Positions 48,026 through 61,808 of a DNA stretch of 64,000 nt are shown here, piece by piece (position 1 is the first letter of the stretch; each line of letters starts with the position of its first letter). This DNA comes from Apostichopus japonicus. Lineage: Eukaryota; Echinodermata; Holothuroidea; Aspidochirotida; Stichopodidae. The position numbers were made by a program, and so were the translations under genes. The notes beneath the pieces are model-generated. The model searched no databases. It was not told the origin of the DNA and saw only the letters and a list, made by a program, of their open reading frames with translations. The stretch lies in assembly GCF_037975245.1 (NCBI RefSeq), contig NC_092577.1, forward strand, positions 22,966,398-23,030,397, written 5' to 3'.

Positions 48026-48258
48026 TTTATTTTCCTAATTGATAACACTATGTTGCCACGACGATGAGAAATTGAAATGGCCTACATTGTCTTGCCACAA
48101 GGAAAGCGATTTGAAAATCGAATATATTAATAAATAAGTACTATATGTAAAATATAGGTTAACATAATATATATTAAATCCATTCATGTATAATATATAT
48201 ATTAAATCCACTCATCATACCCTACCAAACAACTAGCCTACATTTCACCTCTTAGAAT

Positions 48259-49072
48259 GTCTACGGCCACATCACGATGACTATACTGGTTCTCGTCCGA
48301 TCACCGAAGTCAAGCAACGTAGAGCGCAGTCAGTACTTGGATGGGTGACCGCCTGGGAATACTGGGTGCCGTAGGCCTTCCTTTTCCTAATTAGAACACT
48401 GTCTTGCCACAAGGAAAGCGATTTGAAAATCGAATATATTAATAAATAACTCGTTTGTTTTTATATATTATAATTTTCTAAATATAAATGTAAAATATAG
48501 ATTAACATAATATATATTAAATCCATGCATGTATAATATATATATTAAGTGCACTCATCATAACCTACCAAACAAGTAGCCTACGTTTCACCTCTTAGAA
48601 TGTCTACGGCCACATCACGATGACTATACCGGTTCTCGTCCGATCACCGAAGTCAAGCAACGTAGAGCGCACTCAGTACTTGGATGGGTGACCGCCTGGG
48701 AATACTGGGTGCCGTAGGCTTTTATTTTCCTCATTGATAACACTATGTTGCCACGACGATGAGAAAGTGAAATGGCCTACATTGTCTTGCCACAAGGAAA
48801 GCGATTTGAAAATCGAATATATTAATAAATAAGTACTATATGTAAAATATAGGTTAACATAATATATATTAAATCCATTCATGTATAATATATATATTAA
48901 ATCCACTCATCATACCCTACCAAACAACTAGCCTACATTTCACCTCTTAGAATGTCTACGGCCACATCACGATGACTATACTGGTTCTCGTCCGATCACC
49001 GAAGTCAAGCAACGTAGAGCGCAGTCAGTACTTGGATGGGTGACCGCCTGGGAATACTGGGTGCCGTAGGCC
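48259..49072 (+). rRNA. Three single-gene 5S blocks: 48259, 48602, 48954
   Basis: Each stands alone between long or fused spacers. 48602 has GCGCACTCAG and lost its usual followers: its short spacer (48721-48785) fuses to a long spacer. Confidence 0.88.
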
Positions 49073-49296
49073 TTCCTTTTCCTAATTAGAACACTGTCTT
49101 GCCACAAGGAAAGCGATTTGAAAATCGAATATATTAATAAATAACTCGTTTGTTTTTATATATTATAATTTTCTAAATATAAATGTAAAATATAGATTAA
49201 CATAATATATATTAAATCCATGCATGTATAATATATATATTAAGTGCACTCATCATAACCTACCAAACAAGTAGCCTACGTTTCACCTCTTAGAAT

Positions 49297-50387
49297 GTCT
49301 ACGGCCACATCACGATGACTATACCGGTTCTCGTCCGATCACCGAAGTCAAGCAACGTAGAGCGCACTCAGTACTTGGATGGGTGACCGCCTGGGAATAC
49401 TGGGTGCCGTAGGCTTTTATTTTCCTCATTGATAACACTATGTTGCCACGACGATGAGAAAGTGAAATGGCCTACATTGACCTCTTATGTAAACGGCCAT
49501 ATCACGTTGACTATACCGGTTCTCGTCCGATCACCGAAGTCAAGCAACGTAGAGCGCAGTCAGTACTTGGATGGGTGACCGCCTGTGAATACCGGGTGCC
49601 GTAGGCTTTTATTTTCCTCATTGATAACACTACGTTGCCACGACGATGAGAAATTGAAATGGCCTACATTGACCTCTTGTTATGTCTACGGCCATATCAC
49701 GTTGACTATACCGGTTCTCGTCCGATCACCGAAGTCAAGCAACGAAGAGCGCAGTCAGTACTTGGATGGGTGACCGCCTGGGAATACTGGATGCCGTAGG
49801 CTTTTATTTTCCTAATTGATAACACTACGTTGCCACGACGATGAAAAATTGAAATGGCCTACATTGACCTCTTGTTATGTCTACGGCCATATCACGTTGA
49901 CTATACCGGTTCTCGTCCGATCACCGAAGTCAAGCATCGAAGAGCGCAGTCAGTACTTGGATGGGTGACCGCCTGGGAATACTGGGTGCCGTAGGCTTTT
50001 ATTTTCCTAATTGATAACACTATGTTGCCACGACGATGAAAAATTGAAATGGCCTACATTGACCTCTTGTTATGTCTACGGCCATATCACGTTGACTATT
50101 CCGGTTCTCGTCCGATCACCGAAGTCAAGCAACGAAGAGCGCAGTCAGTACTTGGATGGGTGACCGCCTGGGAATACTGGGTGCCGTAGGCTTTTATTTT
50201 CCTAATTGATAACACTATGTTGCCACGACGATGAAAAATTGAAATGGCCCACATTGACCTCTTGTTATGTCTACGGCCATATCACGTTGACTATTCCGGT
50301 TCTCGTCCGATCACCGAAGTCAAGCAACGTAGAGCGCAGTCAGTACTTGGATGAGTGACCGTCTGGGAATACTGGGTGCCGTAGGCT
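49297..50387 (+). rRNA. 5S block of six: 49297, 49489 A, 49684, 49879, 50074, 50269
   Basis: The +2362 copy of 46935-48025 with the same variants in the same order. Confidence 0.88.
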
Positions 50388-50620
50388 TTTATTTTCCTAA
50401 TTGATAACACTATGTTGCCACGACGATGAGAAATTGAAATGGCCTACATTGTCTTGCCACAAGGAAAGCGATTTGAAAATCGAATATATTAATAAATAAG
50501 TACTATATGTAAAATATAGGTTAACATAATATATATTAAATCCATTCATGTATAATATATATATTAAATCCACTCATCATACCCTACCAAACAACTAGCC
50601 TACATTTCACCTCTTAGAAT

Positions 50621-52054
50621 GTCTACGGCCACATCACGATGACTATACTGGTTCTCGTCCGATCACCGAAGTCAAGCAACGTAGAGCGCAGTCAGTACTT
50701 GGATGGGTGACCGCCTGGGAATACTGGGTGCCGTAGGCCTTCCTTTTCCTAATTAGAACACTGTCTTGCCACAAGGAAAGCGATTTGAAAATCGAATATA
50801 TTAATAAATAACTCGTTTGTTTTTATATATTATAATTTTCTAAATATAAATGTAAAATATAGATTAACATAATATATATTAAATCCATGCATGTATAATA
50901 TATATATTAAGTGCACTCATCATAACCTACCAAACAAGTAGCCTACGTTTCACCTCTTAGAATGTCTACGGCCACATCACGATGACTATACCGGTTCTCG
51001 TCCGATCACCGAAGTCAAGCAACGTAGAGCGCACTCAGTACTTGGATGGGTGACCGCCTGGGAATACTGGGTGCCGTAGGCTTTTATTTTCCTCATTGAT
51101 AACACTATGTTGCCACGACGATGAGAAAGTGAAATGGCCTACATTGACCTCTTATGTAAACGGCCATATCACGTTGACTATACCGGTTCTCGTCCGATCA
51201 CCGAAGTCAAGCAACGTAGAGCGCAGTCAGTACTTGGATGGGTGACCGCCTGGGAATACTGGGTGCCGTAGGCTTTTATTTTCCTCATTGATAACACTAT
51301 GTTGCCACGACGATGAGAAATTGAAATGGCCTACATTGACCTCTTGTTATGTCTACGGCCATATCACGTTGACTATACCGGTTCTCGTCCGATCACCGAA
51401 GTCAAGCAACGAAGAGCGCAGTCAGTACTTGGATGGGTGACCGCCTGGGAATACTGGATGCCGTAGGCTTTTATTTTCCTAATTGATAACACTACGTTGC
51501 CACGACGATGAGAAATTGAAATGGCCTACATTGACCTCTTGTTATGTCTACGGCCATATCACGTTGACTATACCGGTTCTCGTCCGATCACCGAAGTGAA
51601 GCATCGAAGAGCGCAGTCAGTACTTGGATGGGTGACCGCCTGGGAATACTGGGTGCCGTAGGCTTTTATTTTCCTAATTGATAACACTATGTTGCCACGA
51701 CGATGAAAAATTGAAATGGCCTACATTGACCTCTTGTTATGTCTACGGCCATATCACGTTGACTATTCCGGTTCTCGTCCGATCACCGAAGTCAAGCAAC
51801 GTAGAGCGCAGTCAGTACTTGGATGGGTGACCGCCTGGGAATACTGGGTGCCGTAGGCTTTTATTTTCCTAATTGATAACACTATGTTGCCACGACGATG
51901 AAAAATTGAAATGGCCCACATTGACCTCTTGTTATTTTTACGGCCATATCACGTTGACTATTCCGGTTCTCGTCCGATCACCGAAGTCAAGCAACGTAGA
52001 GCGCAGTCAGTACTTGGATGAGTGACCGTCTGGGAATACTGGGTGCCGTAGGCT
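50621..52054 (+). rRNA. 5S blocks: 50621 | 50964, 51156 A, 51351, 51546, 51741, 51936
   Basis: Seven copies. 51546 has GAAGTGAAGCATCG and 51936 begins TTTTACGG, pairing with 45498 and 45898. Confidence 0.88.
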
Positions 52055-52287
52055 TTTATTTTCCTAATTGATAACACTATGTTGCCACGACGATGAGAAA
52101 TTGAAATGGCCTACATTGTCTTGCCACAAGGAAAGCGATTTGAAAATCGAATATATTAATAAATAACTACTATATGTAAAATATAGGTTAACATAATATA
52201 TATTAAATCCATTCATGTATAATATATATATTAAATCCACTCATCATACCCTACCAAACAACTAGCCTACATTTCACCTCTTAGAAT

Positions 52288-52987
52288 GTCTACGGCCATA
52301 TCACGATGACTATACCGGTTCTCGTCCGATCACCGAAGTCAAGCAACGTAGAGCGCAGTCAGTACTTGGATGGGTGACCGCCTGGGAACACTGGGTGCCG
52401 TAGGCTTTTATTTTCCTAATTGATAACACTATGTTGCCACGACGATAAGAAAGTGAAATGGCCTACATTGACCTCTTATGTAAACGGCCATATCACGTTG
52501 ACTATACCGGTTCTCGTCCGATCACCGAAGTCAAGCAACGTAGAGCGCAGTCAGTACTTGGATGGGTGACCGCCTGGGAATACTGGGTGCCGTAGGCTTT
52601 TATTTTCCTAATTGATAACACTATGTTGCCACGACGATGAAAAATTGAAATGGCCTACATTGACCTCTTGTTATGTCTACGGCCACATCACGTTGACTAT
52701 ACCGGTTCTCGTCCGATCACCGAAGTCAAGCAACGTAGAGCGCAGTCAGTACTTGGATGGATGACCGCCTGGGAATACTGGGTGTCGTAGGCTTTTATTT
52801 TCACAATTGATAACACTATGTTGCCACGACGATGAGAAATTGAAATGGCCTACATTGACCTCTTCTTATGTCTACGGCCACATCACGTTGACTATACCGG
52901 TTCTCGTCCGATCACCGAAGTGAAGCAACGTAGAGCGCAGTCAGTACTTGGATGGGTGACCGCCTGGAAATACTGGGGGCCTAGGCT
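52288..52987 (+). rRNA. 5S block: 52288, 52480 A, 52675, 52870
   Basis: 52675 has GGATGGATGACC and GTGTCGTAGG. 52870 is 118 nt, with GGAAATAC and GGGGGCCTAGGC, which loses one base and disturbs helix I; it is likely a pseudogene. A fused long spacer follows (52988-53251), with TACTTTGTTTTTATGTATTAG. Confidence 0.87.
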
Positions 52988-53251
52988 TTTATTTTCCTAA
53001 TTGATAACACTATGTTGCCACGACGATGAGAAATTGAAATGGCCTACATTGTCTTGCCACAAGGAAAGCGATTTGAAAATCGAATATATTAATAAATAAC
53101 TACTTTGTTTTTATGTATTAGAATTTTCTACATATATATGTAAAATATAGATTAACTTAATATATATTAAATACATTCATGTATAATATATACATTAAAT
53201 CCACTCATCATAACCTACCAAACAACTAGCCTGCATTTCACCTCTTGTAAT

Positions 53252-54298
53252 GTCTACGGCCACATCACGTTCAATATACCGGTTCTCGTCCGATCAGGTA
53301 AGTCAAGCAACGTAGAGCGCAGTCAGTACTTGGATGGGTGACCGCCTGGGAATAATGGGTGCAGTAGGCTTTTATTTTCCTAATTGATAACACTATGTTG
53401 CCACGACGATGAGAAATTGAAATGGCCTACATTGACCTCTTGTTATGTCTACGGCCATATCACGTTGACTATACCGGTTCTCGTCCGATCACCGAAGTCA
53501 AGCAACGTAGAGCGCAGTCAGTACTTGGATGGGTGACCGCCTGGGAATACTGGGTGCCGTAGGCTTTAATTTTTCTAATTAGAACACTGTCTTGCCACAA
53601 GGAAAGCGATTTGAAAATCGAATATATTAATAAATAACTCGATTGTTTTTATATATTAGAATTTAATACATATATATGTGAAATATAGATTAACAAAATA
53701 TATATTAAATACATTCATGTATAATATATACATTAAGTCCACTCATCATAACCTACCAAACAACTAGCCTGCATTTCACCTCTTGTAATGTCTACGGCCA
53801 CATCACGTTCAATATACCGGTTCTCGTCCGATCAGGTAAGTCAAGCAACGTAGAGCGCAGTCAGTACTAAGGTGGGTGACCGCCTGGGAATACTGGGTGC
53901 CGTAGGCTTTTATTTTCAAAATTGATAACACTATGTTGCCACGACGATGAGAAATTGAAATGGCCTCCATTGACCTCTTGTTATGTCTACGGCCATATCA
54001 CGTTGACTACACCGGTTCTCGTCCGATCACCGAAGTCAAGCAACGTAGAGCGCAGTCAGTACTTGGATGGGTGACCGCGTGGGAATATTGGGTGCAGTAG
54101 GCTTTTATTTTCCTAATTGATAACACTATGTTGCCACGACGATGAGAAATTGAAATGGCCTACATTGACCTCTTGTTATGTCTACGGCCATATCACGTTG
54201 ACTATACCGGTTCTCGTCCGATCACCGAAGTCAAGCAACGTAGAGCGCAGTCAGTACTTGGATGGGTGACCGCCTGGGAATACTGGGTGCCGTAGGCC
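53252..54298 (+). rRNA. 5S blocks: 53252 M, 53447 | 53790 V, 53985, 54180
   Basis: 53252 has AATAATGGG and GCAGTAGG. 53985 has ACTACACCGG, GCGTGGGAATATTG and GCAGTAGG, so it is diverged. Type-1 long spacers return here. Confidence 0.88.
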
Positions 54299-54522
54299 TT
54301 CCTTTTCCTAATTAGAACACTGTCTTGCCACAAGGAAAGCGATTTGAAAATCGAATATATTAATAAATAACTCGATTGTTTTTATATATTAGAATTTAAT
54401 ACATATATATGTGAAATATAGATTAACTTAATATATATTAAATACATTCATGTATAATATATACATTAAATCCACTCATCATAACCTACCAAACAACTAG
54501 CCTGCATTTCACCTCTTGTAAT

Positions 54523-55761
54523 GTCTACGGCCACATCACGTTGACTATACCGGTTCTCGTCCGATCACCGAAGTCAAGCAACGTAGAGCGCAGTCAGTAC
54601 TAAGGTGGGTGACCGCCTGGGAATACTGGGTGCCGTAGGCTTTTATTTTCCTAATTGATAACACTATGTTGCCACGACGATGAAAAATTGAAATGGCCTA
54701 CATTGACCTCTTGTTATGTCTACGGCCATATCACGTTGACTATACCGGTTCTCGTCCGATCACCGAAGTCAAGCAACGTAGAGCGCAGTCAGTACTTGGA
54801 TGGGTGACCGCCTGGGAATACTGGGTGCCGTAGGCTTTTATTTTCCTAATTGATAACACTATGTTGCCACGACGATGAAAAATTGAAATGGCCTACATTG
54901 ACCTCTTGTTATGTCTACGGCCATATCACGTTGACTATACCGGTTCTCGTCCGATCACCGAAGTCAAGCAACGTAGAGCGCAGTCAGTACTTGGATGGGT
55001 GACCGCCTGGGAATACTGGGTGCCGTAGGCCTTTCTTGTTCTAATTAGAACACTGTCTTGCCACAAGGAAAGCGATTTGAAAATCGAATATATTAATAAA
55101 TAACTCGATTGTTTTTATATATTAGAATTTAATACATATATATGTGAAATATAGATTAACTTAATATATATTAAATACATTCATGTATAATATATACATT
55201 AAATCCACTCATCATAACCTACCAAACAACTAGCCTGCATTTCACCTCTTGTAATGTCTACGGCCACATCACGATGACTATACCGGTTCTCGTCCGATCA
55301 CCGAAGTCAAGCAACGTAGAGCGCAGTCAGTACTTGGATGGGTGACCGCCTGGGAATACTGGGTGCCGTAGGCTTTTATTTTCCTCATTGATAACACTAT
55401 GTTGCCACGACGATGAGAAAGTGAAATGGCCTACATTGACCTCTTATGTAAACGGCCATATCACGTTGACTATACCGGTTCTCGTCCGATCACCGAAGTC
55501 AAGCAACGTAGAGCGCAGTCAGTACTTGGATGGGTGACCGCCTGGGAATACTGGGTGCCGTAGGCTTTTATTTTCCTCATTGATAACACTATGTTGCCAC
55601 GACGATGAGAAATTGAAATGGCCTACATTGACCTCTTGTTATGTCTACGGCCATATCACGTTGACTATACCGGTTCTCGTCCGATCACCGAAGTCAAGCA
55701 ACGAAGAGCGCAGTCAGTACTTGGATGGGTGACCGCCTGGGAATACTGGATGCCGTAGGCT
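54523..55761 (+). rRNA. 5S blocks: 54523 H, 54718, 54913 | 55256, 55448 A, 55643
   Basis: Six copies. 55256 opens a block with canonical nt 46-48 and box C after a type-1 spacer, unlike the usual V. 55643 has CAACGAAG and GGATGCCG. Confidence 0.9.
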
Positions 55762-55827
55762 TTTATTTTCCTAATTGATAACACTATGTTGCCACGACGA
55801 TGAAAAATTGAAATGGCCTACATTTAC

Positions 55828-55913
55828 CTCGTCCGATCACCGAAGTCAAGCAACGTAGAGCGCAGTCAGTACTTGGATGGGTGACCGCCTGAGAATACTG
55901 GGTGCCGTAGGCT
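55828..55913 (+). pseudogene. 5'-truncated 5S copy (nt 34-119)
   Basis: The short spacer CATTTACCTC runs directly into CTCGTCCG of the gene, deleting the spacer end and nt 1-33. The CTC shared by both sides points to a slip or microhomology deletion. The same junction is at 62381 and 63364. The internal promoter is retained; it reads CCTGAGAATAC. Confidence 0.87.
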
Positions 55914-55989
55914 TTTATTTTCCTCATTGATAACACTATGTTGCCACGACGATGAGAAATTGACATGGCCTACATTGACCTCTTGTTAT

Positions 55990-56303
55990 GTCTACGGCCA
56001 TATCACGTTGACTATACCGGTTCTCGTCCGATCACCGAAGTCAAGCAACGAAGAGCGCAGTCAGTACTTGGATGGGTGACCGCCTGGGAATACTGGATGC
56101 CGTAGGCTTTTATTTTCTTAATTGATAACACTATGTTGCCACGACGATGAAAAATTGAAATGGCCTACATTGACCTCTTGTTATGTCTACGGCCATATCA
56201 CGTTGACTATACTGGTTCTCGTCCGATCACAGAAGTCAAGCATCGAAGAGCGCAGTCAGTACTTGGATGGGTGACCGCCTGGGAATACTGGGTGCCGTAG
56301 GCT
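55990..56303 (+). rRNA. 5S genes 55990 and 56185
   Basis: 55990 has CAACGAAG and GGATGCCG. 56185 has TATACTGG, CACAGAAG and CATCGAAG, altering helices II and III. A fused long spacer with the deleted core follows to 56536. Confidence 0.88.
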
Positions 56304-56536
56304 TTTATTTTCCTAATTGATAACACTATGTTGCCACGACGATGAAAAATTGAAATGGCCTACATTGTCTTGCCACAAGGAAAGCGATTTGAAAATCGAA
56401 TATATTAATAAATAACTACTATATGTAAAATATAGGTTAACATAATATATATTAAATCCATTCATGTATAATATATATATTAAATCCACTCATCATAACC
56501 TACCAAACAACTAGCCTACATTTCACCTCTTAGAAT

Positions 56537-57967
56537 GTCTACGGCCACATCACGATGACTATACCGGTTCTCGTCCGATCACCGAAGTCAAGCAACGTAG
56601 AGCGCAGACAGTATTTGGATGGGTGACCGCCTGGGAACACTGGGTGCCGTAGGCCTTTTTTTTCCTAATTGATAACACTATGTTGCCACGACGATGAGAA
56701 AGTGAAATGGCCTACATTGACCTCTTATGTAAACGGCCATATCACGTTGACTATACCGGTTCTCGTCCGATCACCGAAGTCAAGCAACGTAGAGCGCAGT
56801 CAGTACTTGGATGGGTGACCGCCTGGGAATACTGGGTGCCGTAGGCTTTTATTTTCCTAATTGATAACACTATGTTGCCACGACGATGAGAAATTGAAAT
56901 GGCCTACATTGACCTCTTGTTATGTCTACGGCCATATCACGTTGACTATACCGGTTCTCGTCCGATCACCGAAGTCAAGCAATGTAGAGCGCAGTCAGTA
57001 CTTGGATGGGTGACCGCCTGGGAATACTGGGTGTCGTAGGCTGTTATTTTCATAATTGATAACACTATGTTGCCACGACGATGAGAAATTGAAATGGCCT
57101 ACATTGACCTCTTATGTAAACGGCCATATCACGTTGACTATACCGGTTCTCGTCCGATCACCGAAGTCAAGCAACGAAGAGCGCAGTCAGTACTTGGATG
57201 GGTGACCGCCTGGGAATACTGGGTGCCGTAGGCCTTCCTTTTCCTAATTAGAACACTGTCTTGCCACAAGGAAAGCGATTTGAAAATCGAATATATTAAT
57301 AAATAACTCGATTGTTTTTATATATTAGAATTTAATACATATATATGTGAAATATAGATTAACTTAATATATATTAAATACATTCATGTATAATATATAC
57401 ATTAAATCCACTCATCATAACCTACCAAACAACTAGCCTGCATTTCACCTCTTGTAATGTCTACGGCCACATCACGTTGACTATACCGGTTCTCGTCCGA
57501 TCACCGAAGTCAAGCAACGTAGAGCGCAGTCAGTACTAAGGTGGGTGACCGCCTGGGAATACTGGGTGCCGTAGGCTTTTATTTTCCTCATTGATAACAC
57601 TATGTTGCAACGACGATGAAAAATTGAAATGGCCTACATTGACCTCTTGTTATGTCTACGGCCATATCACGTTGACTATACCGGTTCTCGTCCGATCACC
57701 GAAGTCAAGCAACGTAGAGCGCAGTCAGTACTTGGATGGGTGACCGCCTGGGAATACTGGGTGCCGTAGGCTTTTATTTTCCTAATTGATAACACTATGT
57801 TGCCACGACGATGAAAAATTGAAATGGCCTACATTGACCTCTTGTTATGTCTACGGCCATATCACGTTGACTATACCGGTTCTCGTCCGATCACCGAAGT
57901 CAAGCAACGTAGAGCGCAGTCAGTACTTGGATGGGTGACCGCCTGGGAATACTGGGTGCCGTAGGCC
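56537..57967 (+). rRNA. 5S blocks: 56537, 56729 A, 56924, 57116 A | 57459 H, 57654, 57849
   Basis: Seven copies. 56537 has GCAGACAGTATTTGG and GGGAACAC. 56924 has CAATGTAG and GTGTCGTAGG. 57116 has CAACGAAG. The spacer before 57654 has TTGCAACGAC, repeated at +2396. Confidence 0.89.
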
Positions 57968-58191
57968 TTTCTTTTTCTAATTAGAACACTGTCTTGCCAC
58001 AAGGAAAGCGATTTGAAAATCGAATATATTAATAAATAACTCGATTGTTTTTATATATTAGAATTTAATACATATATATGTGAAATATAGATTAACTTAA
58101 TATATATTAAATACATTCATGTATAATATATACATTAAATCCACTCATCATAACCTACCAAACAACTAGCCTGCATTTCACCTCTTGTAAT

Positions 58192-59630
58192 GTCTACGGC
58201 TACATCACGATGACTATACCGGTTCTCGTCCGATCAGGTAAGTCAAGCAACGTAGAGCGCAGTCAGTACTTGGATGGGTGACCGCCTGGGAATACTGGGT
58301 GCCGTAGGCTTTTATTTTCCTCATTGATAACACTATGTTGCCACGATGATGAGAAATTGAAATGGCCTACATTGACCTCTTGTTATGTCTACGGCCATAT
58401 CACGTTGACTATACCGGTTCTCGTCCGATCACAGAAGTCAAGCATCGAAGAGCGCAGTCAGTACTTGGATGGGTGACCGCCTGGGAATACTGGGTGCCGT
58501 AGGCTTTTATTTTCCTAATTGATAACACTATGTTGCCACGACGATGAAAAATTGAAATGGCCTACATTGACCTCTTGTCATGTCTACGGCCATATCACGT
58601 TGACTATTCCGGTTCTCGTCCGATCACCGAAGTCAAGCAACGTAGAGCGCAGTCAGTACTTGGATGGGTGACCGCCTGGGAATACTGGGTGCCGTAGGCT
58701 TTTATTTTCCTAATTGATAACACTATGTTGCCACGACGATGAAAAATTGAAATGGCCTACATTGACCTCTTGTCATGTCTACGGCCATATCACGTTGACT
58801 ATTCCGGTTCTCGTCCGATCACCGAAGTCAAGCAACGTAGAGCGCAGTCAGTACTTGGATGGGTGACCGCCTGGGAATACTGGGTGCCGTAGGCTTTTAT
58901 TTTCCTAATTGATAACACTATGTTGCCACGACGATGAGAAATTGAAATGGCCTACATTGTCTTGCCACAAGGAAAAAGATTTGAAAATCGAATATATTAA
59001 TAACTACTATATGTAAAATATAGGTTAACATAATATATATTAAATCCATTCATATATAATATATATATTAAATCCACTCATCATAACCTACCAAACAACT
59101 AGCCTACATTTCACCTCTTAGAATGTCTACGGCCACATCACGATGACTATACCGGTTCTCGTCCGATCACCGAAGTCAAGCAACGTAGAGCGCAGTCAGT
59201 ACTTGGATGGGTGACCGCCTGGGAATACTGGGTGCAGTAGGCTTTTATTTTCCTAATTGATAACACTATGTTGCCACGACGATGAGAAATTGAAATGGCC
59301 TACATTGACCTCTTGTTATGTCTACGGCCATATCACGTTGACTATACCGGTTCTCGTCCGATCACCGAAGTCAAGCAACGTAGAGCGCAGTCAGTACTTG
59401 GATGGGTGACCGCCTGGGAATACTGGGTGCCGTAGGCTTTTATTTTCCTAATTGATAACACTATGTTGCCACGACGATGAGAAAGTGAAATGGCCTACAT
59501 TGACCTCTTATGTAAACGGCCATATCACGTTGACTATACCGGTTCTCGTCCGATCACCGAAGTCAAGCAACGTAGAGCGCAGTCAGTACTTGGATGGGTG
59601 ACCGCCTGGGAATACTGGGTGCCGTAGGCC
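58192..59630 (+). rRNA. 5S blocks: 58192 M, 58387, 58582, 58777 | 59125, 59320, 59512 A
   Basis: 58192 has CGGCTACATC. 58387 has CACAGAAG and CATCGAAG. 58582 and 58777 have ACTATTCCGG and a TTGTCATG lead. 59125 ends GCAGTAGG. The fused spacer 58896-59124 has GGAAAAAGATTTG. Confidence 0.89.
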
Positions 59631-59854
59631 TTCCTTTTCCTAATTAGAACACTGTCTTGCCACAAGGAAAGCGATTTGAAAATCGAATATATTAATAAAT
59701 AACTCGATTGTTTTTATATATTAGAATTTAATACATATATATGTGAAATATAGATTAACTTAATATATATTAAATACATTCATGTATAATATATACATTA
59801 AATCCACTCATCATAACCTACCAAACAACTAGCCTGCATTTCACCTCTTGTAAT

Positions 59855-61291
59855 GTCTACGGCCACATCACGTTGACTATACCGGTTCTCGTCCGATCAC
59901 TGAAGTCAAGCAACGTAGAGCGCAGTCAGTACTAAGGTGGGTGACCGCCTGGGAATACTGGGTGCCGTAGGCTTTTATTTTCCTCATTGATAACACTATG
60001 TTGCAACGACGATGAAAAATTGAAATGGCCTACATTGACCTCTTGTTATGTCTACGGCCATATCACGTTGACTATACCGGTTCTCGTCCGATCACCGAAG
60101 TCAAGCAACGTAGAGCGCAGTCAGTACTTGGATGGGTGACCGCCTGGGAATACTGGGTGCCGTAGGCTTTTATTTTCCTAATTGATAACACTATGTTGCC
60201 ACGACGATGAAAAATTGAAATGGCCTACATTGACCTCTTGTTATGTCTACGGCCATATCACGTTGACTATACCGGTTCTCGTCCGATCACCGAAGTCAAG
60301 CAACGTAGAGCGCAGTCAGTACTTGGATGGGTGACCGCCTGGGAATACTGGGTGCCGTAGGCCTTTCTTTTTCTAATTAGAACACTGTCTTGCCACAAGG
60401 AAAGCGATTTGAAAATCGAATATATTAATAAATAACTCGATTGTTTTTATATATTAGAATTTAATACATATATATGTGAAATATAGATTAACTTAATATA
60501 TATTAAATACATTCATGTATAATATATACATTAAATCCACTCATCATAACCTACCAAACAACTAGCCTGCATTTCACCTCTTGTAATGTCTACGGCCACA
60601 TCACGATGACTATACCGGTTCTCGTCCGATCAGGTAAGTCAAGCAACGTAGAGCGCAGTCAGTACTTGGATGGGTGACCGCCTGGGAATACTGGGTGCCG
60701 TAGGCTTTTATTTTCCTCATTGATAACACTATGTTGCCACGATGATGAGAAATTGAAATGGCCTACATTGACCTCTTGTTATGTCTACGGCCATATCACG
60801 TTGACTATACCGGTTCTCGTCCGATCACAGAAGTCAAGCATCGAAGAGCGCAGTCAGTACTTGGATGGGTGACCGCCTGGGAATACTGGGTGCCGTAGGC
60901 TTTTATTTTCCTAATTGATAACACTATGTTGCCACGACGATGAAAAATTGAAATGGCCTACATTGACCTCTTGTCATGTCTACGGCCATATCACGTTGAC
61001 TATTCCGGTTCTCGTCCGATCACCGAAGTCAAGCAACGTAGAGCGCAGTCAGTACTTGGATGGGTGACCGCCTGGGAATACTGGGTGCAGTAGGCTTTTA
61101 TTTTCCTAATTGATAACACTATGTTGCCACGACGATGAGAAATTGAAATGGCCTACATTGACCTCTTCTTATGTCTACGGCCATATCACGTTCACTATAC
61201 CGGTTCTCGTCCGATCACCGAAGTCAAGCAACGTAGAGCGCAGTCAGTACTTGGATGGGTGACCGCCTGGGAATACTGGGTGCCGTAGGCC
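59855..61291 (+). rRNA. 5S blocks: 59855 H, 60050, 60245 | 60588 M, 60783, 60978, 61173
   Basis: A +2396 repeat of 57459-58700. 59855 adds CACTGAAG. 60978 ends GCAGTAGG. 61173 has ACGTTCACTATAC. Confidence 0.89.
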
Positions 61292-61808
61292 TTCCTTTTC
61301 CTAATTAGAACCCTGTCTTGCCACAAGGAAAGCGATTTGAAAATCGAATATATTAATAAATAACTCGATTGTTTTTATATATTAGAATTTAATACATATA
61401 TATGTGAAATATAGATTAACGTAATATATATTAAATACATTCATTATAATATATATATTAAATCCACTGATAATAACCTACCAAACAACTAGCCTACATT
61501 TCACCTCTTGTAATGTCTACGGCCACATCACGATTTCATAATTGATAACACTATGTTGCCACGACAATGAGAAATTGAAATCGCGTACATTGTCTTGCCA
61601 CAAAGGTGTCTTGCCACAAGGAAAGCGATTTGAAAATCGAATATATTAAGAAATAACTCGTTTCTTTTTATATATTATAATTTTCTACATATATATGTAA
61701 AATATAGATTAACATAATATATATTAAATCCATGCATGTATAATATATATATTAAGTGCACTCATCATAACCTACCAAACAAGTAGCCTACATTTCACCT
61801 CTTAGAAT
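61292..61808 (+). repeat. Rearranged spacer with fourth 5S stub (61515-61533)
   Basis: A full-length long spacer ending in the diverged form (CCACTGATAATAACC), then the 19-nt 5S stub, a short-spacer remnant (ACGACAATGAG), TCTTGCCACAAAGGTGTC and a type-2 long spacer. The CCACAA duplication is 3 bp shorter than at 31558. Confidence 0.8.

Noticed and set aside
32902-49773. 62- to 115-aa plus-strand frames beginning in spacers and running through 5S genes
   Set aside because: They read 5S rRNA and spacer; their recurrence follows the tandem units, not coding constraint.
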